Of a stretch of 64,000 nucleotides of DNA, positions 56,283-64,000 are shown piece by piece. The position numbers and the translations under genes are program-made. Position 1 is the stretch's first letter; each line of letters starts with the position of its first letter. Origin of the DNA: Pseudomonas sp. VD-NE ins. Its GTDB lineage: Bacteria; Pseudomonadota; Gammaproteobacteria; Pseudomonadales; Pseudomonadaceae. Under the pieces are notes generated by a model, which was given only the letters and a program-made list of their open reading frames with translations, did not search any database and had not been told where the DNA came from. The stretch is from positions 2,127,001-2,191,000 of the forward strand of contig NZ_CP134772.1 in assembly GCF_031882575.1 (NCBI RefSeq), written 5' to 3'.

Positions 56283-59200
56283 ATGAATGCTGAAGACTCC
56301 TTGAAACTTGCTCGCCGGTTTATCGGGTTGCCCCTGGAAAAGCGCCAGATGTTCCTCGCGGCCCTGCAAAAGGAGGGCGTGGATTTTGCCCGGTTTCCGA
56401 TCCCGGCCGGGATCGAAGCCGAGGATCGCCAGGCGTTGTCCTACGCGCAGCGGCGCATGTGGTTTCTCTGGCAACTCGATCCGCAGAGCGGCGCCTATAA
56501 CCTGCCGGGCGCGGTGCGCCTGAGCGGTCGCCTCAACCTCGGCGCGCTGGAGCAAGCCTTCGCCAGCCTGGTCGAGCGCCATGAAACCCTGCGCACGGTG
56601 TTCCAGCGCCAGGCTGACGACAGTCTGTTGCAAGTGCCGGCCAGCGCGCCGTTGCTGATCAATCATGAAGATTTCAGCGCGCTGCCGGCCCTCGAGCGTG
56701 AGCAGGCCGTCGTCCGCGCCGCCGAGCTGCAATCGGTATTGCCGTTCGATCTGGCCGTCGGCCCGCTGCTGCGGGTGACTTTGCTCAAGCTCGCCGAGCA
56801 GGAACATGTCCTGCTGCTGACCCTGCACCACATCGTTTCCGATGGCTGGTCGATGAACGTGCTGATCGACGAGTTCATTCGTTGCTACGACGCTTTCGAT
56901 GCCGGCCAGCCACCACAGCTGAGCGCGTTGCCGATCCAGTACAGCGACTATGCGTTGTGGCAGCGCCGTTGGCTGGAGGCGGGCGAGCAGGCGCGGCAAC
57001 TCGATTACTGGCAAGCACAACTGGGCGACGAACACCCGGTGCTGGAGCTGCCGCTGGATCATGCCCGCCCGGCGATGCCGAGCTATCGCGGCACCCGTTA
57101 CGAGTTCGCCATTGATGAGCAACTGGCCGAACAGCTGCGCAATACCGCGCAGCAGCATCAGGTCACCCTGTTCATGTTGTTGCTTGGTGCTTTCAACGCG
57201 TTGCTGCATCGTTATACCGGTCAGACCGACATCCGTGTCGGCGTGCCGATTGCCAACCGCAACCGTGGCGAAATCGAAGGGCTGATCGGCTTCTTCGTCA
57301 ACACTCAGGTGTTGCGTACCCGACTGGACGGACAGACGCGGGTCGATGACCTGCTGCGCGCGATCAAGGAAACCGCGCTTGGCGCTCAGGCGCATCAGGA
57401 TCTGCCGTTCGAGCAACTGGTCGAAGCACTGAAACTGGAACGCAGCCTCAGTCACACGCCACTGTTCCAGGTGATGTACAACCACCAGCCGCAAGTGGCC
57501 GATATTGCCGTCCTCAGCACGGCGTCCGGTCTGGTGCTCGACAGCCTCGACTGGCAGAGCCGTACCACCCAGTTCGACCTGACGCTCGATACCTACGAGA
57601 AGGGCGGCAAGTTGCACGCCGCGCTGACGTACGCCAGCGACTTGTTCGAGCCCGCGACCATCGAGCGCATGGCGCGCCACTGGTTGCGCTTGCTCTCGGC
57701 CATGGTCGCCGATCCGGCGCAACGCGTCGGCGAATTGCCGTTGCTCGAAGCGGATGAACAACACACGCTGGTGCATGACTGGAACAACGCTCACGCGGTT
57801 TATCCGACCGAAACACCGATCCATCAACTGATCGAAGCGCAGGTCGCGCGCACGCCGAATGCGCCGGCGCTGCTGTTCGGCGAACAGACCCTGAGCTACG
57901 CCGAACTGGATGCCCGCGCCAACCGCCTGGCGCATCTGCTGCGTGAGCAAGGTGTGCGGGCCGACAGTCTGGTCGGTGTGTGCGCCCTGCGTTCGGTGGA
58001 AATGGTTGTCGCGCTGCTGGCGATTCTCAAGGCTGGCGGCGCTTATGTGCCGCTGGATCCGGAGTACCCGCAGGAACGTCTGGCCTACATGATCGAGGAC
58101 AGCGGCATCACCTTGCTGCTGACCCAGGATGCTTTGCGGGCATCGCTGCCGACTGACGGCGTGCAGGTCATCACGCTGGATCAAGCGGGCCTGCTCGACG
58201 GCTACAGCGACAGCCGCCCGGACGTCAGCGTCGATCCGCTGAACCTGGCCTATGTGATTTACACCTCGGGTTCTACCGGTAAACCGAAAGGCGCCGGCAA
58301 CAGCCACGCGGCGCTGGTCAACCGCTTGTGCTGGATGCAGGAAGCGTACGGCCTCGACGCCAGCGATTCGGTGCTGCAGAAAACCCCGTTCAGTTTCGAC
58401 GTGTCGGTCTGGGAATTCTTCTGGCCGCTGCTGACCGGCGCACGCCTGGTGGTTGCTGCGCCAGGTGCACATCGCGATCCGCTGCAACTGATCGACATCA
58501 TCAACCGCCACGGCATCAGCACACTGCACTTTGTGCCGTCGATGTTGCAGGCGTTCATCCACGAGGCGGGCGTTGAAAGCTGCGTGGGCCTCAAGCGCAT
58601 CGTCTGCAGCGGTGAAGCGCTGCCGCTGGACGCGCAATTGCAAGTCTTCGCCAAACTGCCGAACGCCGGCCTCTACAACCTCTACGGCCCGACCGAAGCG
58701 GCGATCGATGTGACCCACTGGACCTGCGTTGACGAAGGCGCCGACAGCGTGCCGATCGGCCGGCCGATCGCCAACCTGCGCACCCACGTCCTCGATGCCG
58801 AGCTGCTGCCGGTACCGAGCGGCGTGGCCGGCGAGCTGTACCTGGGTGGCGCCGGGCTGGCGCGCAGTTATCACCAGCGTCCGGCGCTGACCGCCGAGCG
58901 TTTTGTACCGTGCCCGTTCCATGATGGCGCGCGCCTGTACCGCACCGGTGACCGTGTGCGCCAGCGTGCCGACGGCGTGATCGAATACCTTGGTCGTCTC
59001 GACCATCAAGTGAAACTGCGCGGTCTGCGCATCGAGCTGGGCGAAATCGAAACCCGCCTGATGCAGCACCCGCTGGTGCGCGAAGCGGTGGTGCTGGTGC
59101 AGGGCGGCAAACACCTGGTGGCTTACCTTGTGCTGGAACAGGCTCAGGCGGACGAGCAGTGGCAGCAGGACGTCAAGGCGTGGCTGCTCGGCAGTCTGCC

Positions 59201-62200
59201 GGAATTCATGGTGCCGACCTACCTGATGACGCTGGCGAAACTGCCGGTCACCGCCAACGGCAAACTCGACCGTAAAGCCTTGCCGCAACCGGACGCCGCG
59301 CCACAACAAGCATTCGTTGCCCCGCAAGATGCGCTGCAAAAAGCCTTGGCGGCGATCTGGGAAGACGTGCTCGGCCTTGAGCGTGTCGGTCTCGAAGACA
59401 ACTTCTTCGAACTGGGCGGCGACTCGATCATCTCGATTCAAGTGGTCAGCCGTGCGCGGCAGGCCGGGATTCGTATCAGCCCGCGCGACCTGTTCCAGTA
59501 CCAGACCGTGCGCAGCCTCGCGCTGGTGGCGACGCTGGATAATCAGACCTTGGTAGATCAAGGACCGGTGACCGGCGCCGCCGTGCTCGGGCCGATCCAG
59601 CAGCATTTCTTCAGCCGCGCAATGCCGCTGCGTGAACACTGGAACCAGTCGTTGCTGCTGACCCCACGCGACACCTTGAACGCGCAGTGGCTGGATGCCG
59701 CGCTGACGCAGGTGATCAATCATCACGACGCCTTGCGCCTGCGCTTTGGCGAAAGCGCCGACGGCTGGCAGCAAAGCCACGGCCCGTTGGTTGACAGTGC
59801 TGAGCTGTGGCTGCGCGACGCCGAGACTGCTGAGCAATTGCAGGCGCTGTGCAACGAAGCCCAGCGCAGCCTTGATCTGCAGAACGGTCCGCTGCTGCGT
59901 GCAATGCTGGTGACCCTGGCCGATGGCTCTCAGCGCCTGGCGTTGATTATTCACCACTTGGCGGTGGACGGCGTTTCCTGGCGGGTGTTGCTGGAAGATC
60001 TTCAGCAGGCGTATGAGCAATTGGCGGCGGGCGGCGGCATTCAGTTGCCGGCCAAGACCAATGCCATGCAGAACTGGACCGCGCGCCTCGAAGGCGCCGC
60101 TTCACGCTTCGATGAACAACTGGGTTACTGGAAAGCCCAGCATCAGGGCGCGACGGACCTGCCGTGCGAACGTCCCGATGGCAGTCTGCAAAACCTGCAC
60201 GGCGAGAAAATCGAATGGCGCCTTGATGCCGAGCGCACCCGTCAGTTGCTGCAGCAGGCCCCGGCCGCGTATCGCACGCAGGTCAATGATCTGCTGCTCA
60301 CCGCACTGGCGCGCACCATCAGCCGCTGGACCCGGCAGCCGGGCACGCTGATCGAACTGGAAGGGCATGGTCGCGAAGACCTGTTCGATGACATCGACCT
60401 GACCCGCACCGTGGGCTGGTTCACCAGTTTGTTCGCGGTCAAGCTGACGGCCGCCGACGATCTCGACGGGTCGATCAAGTCGACCAAGGAGCAACTGCGC
60501 GCCGTGCCGGACAAAGGTCTGGGCTACGGCGTGCTGCGTTATCTGGCTGCGCCGTCGGTGCGCGCCGAATTGGCCGGGCTGACGCCGCCACGGATTACCT
60601 TCAACTACCTCGGCCAGTTCGATCGTCAGTTCGACGACGCCGCGCTGTTCGTGCCGTCCGCTGAAACCAGCGGCGTTGCGCAGGATCCTGCGGCGCCACT
60701 GGCCAACTGGTTGACCGTGGAAGGTCAGGTGTATGGCGGTGAACTGTCGATGAGCTGGGGTTTCAGCCGCGAAATGTTCGACAGCGCGACCGTGCAGCAT
60801 CTGGTCGATCAATACGCGCTGGAACTGCATGCGCTGATCGAGCATTGCTGCACGTTGCAAGCCGCGCAAGCGACGCCGTCGGACTTCCCGCTGGCCCGTG
60901 TGACGCAGGCACAACTGGATGCGTTGCCGGTCCCGGCAGGTTTGCTCGACGATGTTTATCCACTGTCGCCGATGCAGCAGGGTCTGCTGTTTCACACCCT
61001 CTACGAACAAGCGGCGGGCGAGTACATCAACCAGTTGCGCGTTGACGTACAAGGTCTCGATCCCGAGCGGTTCCGCGCTGCGTGGCAGGCCACCGTCGAT
61101 GCGCAGGACATTCTGCGCAGCGGTTTCGTCTGGCAGGGTGAGCTGGCGCAGCCGCTGCAGATCGTCCACAAGCAGGTGCAACTGCCATTCAGCACGCTGG
61201 ACTGGCGCGACCGCGATGATCAGCCAGCGGCGCTCGCGGCGTTGGCCGATGCCGAGCGTCAGCAAGGTTTCGATCTGAGCAGCGCACCATTGCTGCGACT
61301 GCTGCTGGTGCAAACCGGCGCCAAGCAATGGCACCTGATTTACACCCATCACCACATCCTCATGGACGGCTGGAGCAACTCGCAGTTGCTCGGCGAAGTC
61401 TTGCAGCGCTACAGCGGGCGCACGCCGGCGAATGGTGGCGGGCGTTATCGCGACTACATCGCGTGGCTGCAACGCCAGGATGGTCAACTGAGTCAGGCAT
61501 TCTGGAGCGGTCAATTGGCCGCGTTGCAAGAGCCGACGCGACTGGCGCGCGCAGCCACTGGCGGCGAGAACCTCAGCGGCCACGGCGATCACTACCTGAC
61601 CCTGGACGTGCAGCGCACTCAAGCACTGGAGGCCTTCGCCCGTCAGCAAAAAGTCACCGTCAACACCTTGGTGCAAGCGGCGTGGCTGCTGTTGCTGCAA
61701 CGCTATACCGGTCACGAAGCCGTGGCGTTCGGTGCGACCGTGGCCGGGCGGCCGGCGGATCTGCCGGGCATCGAGCAACAGGTCGGTCTGTTCATCAACA
61801 CCTTGCCGGTGATTGGCGCGCCGCGTCCGGATCAGAGCGTTGGCAGCTGGCTGCAAGCGGTACAGGCGCAAAACCTCAGCCTGCGCGACTTCGAACACAC
61901 GCCACTGGCAGATATCCAGCGTTGGGCCGGGCAGGGCGGTGAAGCGCTGTTCGACAACATTCTGGTGTTCGAAAACTACCCGATTGCCCAGGCGCTGAGT
62001 CAGGCCGGGCAAGGGCTGACATTCGGCGAGGTCGGCAACCTCGAGCAGACGCACTATGCGCTGAGCGTGGCCGTTACGCTCGGCCAACAACTGGCGTTGC
62101 ACTACAGCTTCGATCGCGGCCAGTTCGCCAGCGATGTCATCGCCGGCATCAGTGCGCACCTGCTGCAATTGCTTGAGCAGTTCGCCGTGTCGGCGGAGCG

Positions 62201-64000
62201 CAACCTCGGTGAAATCGCCTTGGCAGATGCTCAAGAGCAGGCGCGCCAGCAAGCCGAAAACCAGCCGCAGCCGTACCCGCTGGACATCGGCGTGCATCAG
62301 CGCATTGCTGCATTGGCCGCGCAGAATCCGCAGCGCACGGCGGTGATTTTCAATGATCAGCATTTCAGCTACGGCGAAATCGACCAGCGCGCCAACCAAC
62401 TGGCACACGCGCTGATCGCCCGTGGCGTCGGTGCGGAAACCCGTGTCGGCGTAGCGCTGCCGCGCAGTGAGTCGGTGATCGTCGCGCTGCTGGCCGTGCT
62501 CAAGGCGGGCGGCGCTTATGTGCCGCTGGACACCAGCTACCCACGCGAACGTCTGGCCTATCTGATCGAAGATTCCGGGCTGGCGCTGCTGATCAGCGAC
62601 TCGTCGGTGTCGGCGCAATTGCCGGTCGATGAGTCGGTGCCGCTGCTGGAACTGGATCGTCTCGAATTGCGCGAGCTGCCGATCAAGGCACCGCACGTGC
62701 AACTCGATCCGCACAACCTCGCCTACGTGATTTATACCTCTGGTTCCACCGGCAACCCGAAAGGCGTCAGCGTCGCCCACGGCCCGCTGGCCATGCACTG
62801 TCAGGCCATTGGTCAGCGCTATGAGATGCGTGACAGCGACTGCGAATTCCACTTCATGTCGTTCGCCTTCGACGGTGCCCACGAGCGCTGGCTGACCAGC
62901 CTGACCCACGGCGCGTCGCTGCTGATTCGCGACGACACGTTGTGGACGCCGGAGCAGACCTACAACGCGATGATCGAACACGGCGTGACCGTGGTCGCAT
63001 TTCCGCCGGTTTACCTGCAACAACTGGCCGAACACGCCGAACGCGTTGGCAATCCGCCGAAAGTACGCATCTATTGCTTCGGTGGTGATGCGGTGCCGAA
63101 CGCGAGTTTCGAGCGGGTTAAACGCGCGCTCGATCCGGACTACATCATCAACGGTTACGGCCCGACCGAAACCGTGGTCACGCCGCTGATCTGGAAGGCC
63201 GGGCGCGAGGTGCCATGCGGCGCTGCGTACGCGCCAATCGGCAGCCGCATTGGTGACCGTAGCGCTTATGTGCTCGACGCCGATCTGAACCTGCTGCCGC
63301 AAGGCATGGCCGGCGAGTTGTACCTTGGTGGTACAGGGCTGGCGCGGGGTTATCTGAACCGTCCGGGGCTGACCGCCGAGCGCTTTGTGGCTGATCCGTT
63401 CAGCACCAGCGGCGGTTTGCTTTATCGCACTGGCGACCTGGTGCGTCAGCGTGTCGACGGCACGTTCGATTATCTGGACCGCATCGACAATCAGGTGAAA
63501 ATTCGCGGTTTCCGTATCGAGTTGGGCGAAGTCGAAGCGGCGCTGCAAGCCCTCGACGGCGTGCGTGAAGCGGTGGTCGTCGCGCAGGAAGGCAGCGCCG
63601 GCAGTGGCAAGCGTCTGGTGGCCTACGTGGTCGGCGATTCCAGCCGTACCGACTTCACCGACGATCTGCGCGCGCAACTCAAGACGACGTTGCCAGCGCA
63701 TATGGTGCCGGCGTACGTCTTGCGTCTGGAGCGCATGCCGCTGACACCGAACGGCAAACTCGATCGCAAGAACCTGCCGAAACCGGACGTCAGCCAACTG
63801 CAACACACTTACGTTGCACCGCAAACGGCGCTGGAGCAGCAACTGGCTGCGATCTGGCAGGACGTGCTCAAGCTTGAGCAAGTGGGCGTCAGCGATAACT
63901 TCTTCGAGCTGGGCGGCGACTCGATCATTTCGATCCAGGTGGTCAGCCGCGCGCGGCAGGCCGGGATTCGCTTCACACCGAAAGACCTGTTCCAGCACCA
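56283..64000 (+). CDS. pvdI: Pyoverdine-type nonribosomal peptide synthetase, PvdI-like (partial, first two modules)
   Basis: The ATG at 56283 (MNAEDSLKLARRFIGL) opens a frame with no stop before the right edge: 2572 codons. Domain order is C-A-T-E-C-A-T. C1 has HHIVSDG (182-188). A1 has YTSGSTGKPKG from residue 660 and reads specificity code DVWHVSLID plus Lys, the classical serine code. T1 has the phosphopantetheine Ser1048 in GGDSI. E1 has HHLAVDG (1224-1230). C2 has HHILMDG (1690-1696). A2 has YTSGSTGNPKG from residue 2151 and code DGEACGGVT plus Lys, whose acidic Glu suggests a basic residue such as lysine. T2 has Ser2547 in GGDSI. So D-Ser followed by a probable Lys is predicted, like the start of several P. 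fluorescens pyoverdines. The choice of pvdI over pvdJ or pvdD rests on the N-terminus and context. The 56031-56282 gap holds a REP and the promoter. Confidence 0.93.
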   Translation, partial: MNAEDSLKLARRFIGLPLEKRQMFLAALQKEGVDFARFPIPAGIEAEDRQALSYAQRRMWFLWQLDPQSGAYNLPGAVRLSGRLNLGALEQAFASLVERHETLRTVFQRQADDSLLQVPASAPLLINHEDFSALPALEREQAVVRAAELQSVLPFDLAVGPLLRVTLLKLAEQEHVLLLTLHHIVSDGWSMNVLIDEFIRCYDAFDAGQPPQLSALPIQYSDYALWQRRWLEAGEQARQLDYWQAQLGDEHPVLELPLDHARPAMPSYRGTRYEFAIDEQLAEQLRNTAQQHQVTLFMLLLGAFNALLHRYTGQTDIRVGVPIANRNRGEIEGLIGFFVNTQVLRTRLDGQTRVDDLLRAIKETALGAQAHQDLPFEQLVEALKLERSLSHTPLFQVMYNHQPQVADIAVLSTASGLVLDSLDWQSRTTQFDLTLDTYEKGGKLHAALTYASDLFEPATIERMARHWLRLLSAMVADPAQRVGELPLLEADEQHTLVHDWNNAHAVYPTETPIHQLIEAQVARTPNAPALLFGEQTLSYAELDARANRLAHLLREQGVRADSLVGVCALRSVEMVVALLAILKAGGAYVPLDPEYPQERLAYMIEDSGITLLLTQDALRASLPTDGVQVITLDQAGLLDGYSDSRPDVSVDPLNLAYVIYTSGSTGKPKGAGNSHAALVNRLCWMQEAYGLDASDSVLQKTPFSFDVSVWEFFWPLLTGARLVVAAPGAHRDPLQLIDIINRHGISTLHFVPSMLQAFIHEAGVESCVGLKRIVCSGEALPLDAQLQVFAKLPNAGLYNLYGPTEAAIDVTHWTCVDEGADSVPIGRPIANLRTHVLDAELLPVPSGVAGELYLGGAGLARSYHQRPALTAERFVPCPFHDGARLYRTGDRVRQRADGVIEYLGRLDHQVKLRGLRIELGEIETRLMQHPLVREAVVLVQGGKHLVAYLVLEQAQADEQWQQDVKAWLLGSLPEFMVPTYLMTLAKLPVTANGKLDRKALPQPDAAPQQAFVAPQDALQKALAAIWEDVLGLERVGLEDNFFELGGDSIISIQVVSRARQAGIRISPRDLFQYQTVRSLALVATLDNQTLVDQGPVTGAAVLGPIQQHFFSRAMPLREHWNQSLLLTPRDTLNAQWLDAALTQVINHHDALRLRFGESADGWQQSHGPLVDSAELWLRDAETAEQLQALCNEAQRSLDLQNGPLLRAMLVTLADGSQRLALIIHHLAVDGVSWRVLLEDLQQAYEQLAAGGGIQLPAKTNAMQNWTARLEGAASRFDEQLGYWKAQHQGATDLPCERPDGSLQNLHGEKIEWRLDAERTRQLLQQAPAAYRTQVNDLLLTALARTISRWTRQPGTLIELEGHGREDLFDDIDLTRTVGWFTSLFAVKLTAADDLDGSIKSTKEQLRAVPDKGLGYGVLRYLAAPSVRAELAGLTPPRITFNYLGQFDRQFDDAALFVPSAETSGVAQDPAAPLANWLTVEGQVYGGELSMSWGFSREMFDSATVQHLVDQYALELHALIEHCCTLQAAQATPSDFPLARVTQAQLDALPVPAGLLDDVYPLSPMQQGLLFHTLYEQAAGEYINQLRVDVQGLDPERFRAAWQATVDAQDILRSGFVWQGELAQPLQIVHKQVQLPFSTLDWRDRDDQPAALAALADAERQQGFDLSSAPLLRLLLVQTGAKQWHLIYTHHHILMDGWSNSQLLGEVLQRYSGRTPANGGGRYRDYIAWLQRQDGQLSQAFWSGQLAALQEPTRLARAATGGENLSGHGDHYLTLDVQRTQALEAFARQQKVTVNTLVQAAWLLLLQRYTGHEAVAFGATVAGRPADLPGIEQQVGLFINTLPVIGAPRPDQSVGSWLQAVQAQNLSLRDFEHTPLADIQRWAGQGGEALFDNILVFENYPIAQALSQAGQGLTFGEVGNLEQTHYALSVAVTLGQQLALHYSFDRGQFASDVIAGISAHLLQLLEQFAVSAERNLGEIALADAQEQARQQAENQPQPYPLDIGVHQRIAALAAQNPQRTAVIFNDQHFSYGEIDQRANQLAHALIARGVGAETRVGVALPRSESVIVALLAVLKAGGAYVPLDTSYPRERLAYLIEDSGLALLISDSSVSAQLPVDESVPLLELDRLELRELPIKAPHVQLDPHNLAYVIYTSGSTGNPKGVSVAHGPLAMHCQAIGQRYEMRDSDCEFHFMSFAFDGAHERWLTSLTHGASLLIRDDTLWTPEQTYNAMIEHGVTVVAFPPVYLQQLAEHAERVGNPPKVRIYCFGGDAVPNASFERVKRALDPDYIINGYGPTETVVTPLIWKAGREVPCGAAYAPIGSRIGDRSAYVLDADLNLLPQGMAGELYLGGTGLARGYLNRPGLTAERFVADPFSTSGGLLYRTGDLVRQRVDGTFDYLDRIDNQVKIRGFRIELGEVEAALQALDGVREAVVVAQEGSAGSGKRLVAYVVGDSSRTDFTDDLRAQLKTTLPAHMVPAYVLRLERMPLTPNGKLDRKNLPKPDVSQLQHTYVAPQTALEQQLAAIWQDVLKLEQVGVSDNFFELGGDSIISIQVVSRARQAGIRFTPKDLFQH

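Noticed and set aside
56229..63998. Two very long open frames (1263 and 1298 codons) on the minus strand
   Set aside because: They run antisense to the clear NRPS frame and have no domain; they follow from GC-rich third codon positions on the plus strand. The true gene has no stop before the window edge.

Overview
The window looks like chromosomal DNA of a fluorescent Pseudomonas, most likely the P. fluorescens group. It has GC-rich coding sequence and many REP-type inverted repeats built on ends such as GTGGGAGC(G/T)(A/G)GC. It carries tandem cbb3 oxidase operons beside anr and hemN, and the start of a pyoverdine-type peptide synthetase gene. The gene order xdh / GntR regulator / smc / zipA / ligA / dnaX / ybaB / recR / acyl-CoA dehydrogenase / apt / anr / hemN / ccoSIHG / ccoPQON matches what I remember of the P. 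aeruginosa chromosome.

Layout. 1-3.4 kb: xanthine dehydrogenase genes (xdhB cut by the left edge, xdhA) diverge from a GntR/FadR-type regulator, with a palindrome-rich gap between them. 3.4-12 kb: housekeeping genes smc, zipA and ligA (its centre has foreign-looking base composition), a zinc-ribbon putative peptidase and the 4.5S RNA gene ffs. 12.2-19.7 kb: a periplasmic binding protein, dnaX, ybaB, a CurA-like reductase, recR, an acyl-CoA dehydrogenase bracketed by two nearly identical REP doublets, and apt. 19.8-38 kb: the microaerobic respiration block with anr, an unknown coiled-coil gene, hemN, the cbb3 assembly genes (TauE/SafE-like, ccoS, ccoI, ccoH, ccoG) and two complete ccoNOQP operons. 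Anr boxes lie before hemN, ccoG and the ccoG-proximal ccoN, but I see none before the distal ccoN. The block is interrupted by an AT-rich phosphoesterase gene and a vapBC-type toxin-antitoxin pair. 38-42.7 kb: an accessory patch with an IS3-family element, tandem repeats, and a small unknown gene behind a strongly structured leader. 42.7-52.5 kb: a PAS chemoreceptor, a CPBP protease, isonitrile hydratase beside a frameshifted GlxA-type regulator, an alpha/beta hydrolase, a GH15 glycosidase, a short-chain dehydrogenase, and a terpene synthase preceded by a perfect lux-box-like palindrome. 52.7-64 kb: an MFS transporter, then the left edge of a pyoverdine locus. That edge holds an SCP2-JmjC oxygenase-like gene, a type II thioesterase and a two-module NRPS running off the right edge; each has a PvdS (iron-starvation) type promoter.

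The most interesting points are the PvdS-type promoter on the SCP2-JmjC gene, the lux-box-like site before the terpene synthase, the ligA mosaic, the structured leader at 41.4-41.5 kb, and the toxin-antitoxin segment bounded by duplicated terminators. The NRPS reads through the right edge, so only its shadow frames on the minus strand are closed. All functional calls are read from sequence and memory of families; no database search was run.
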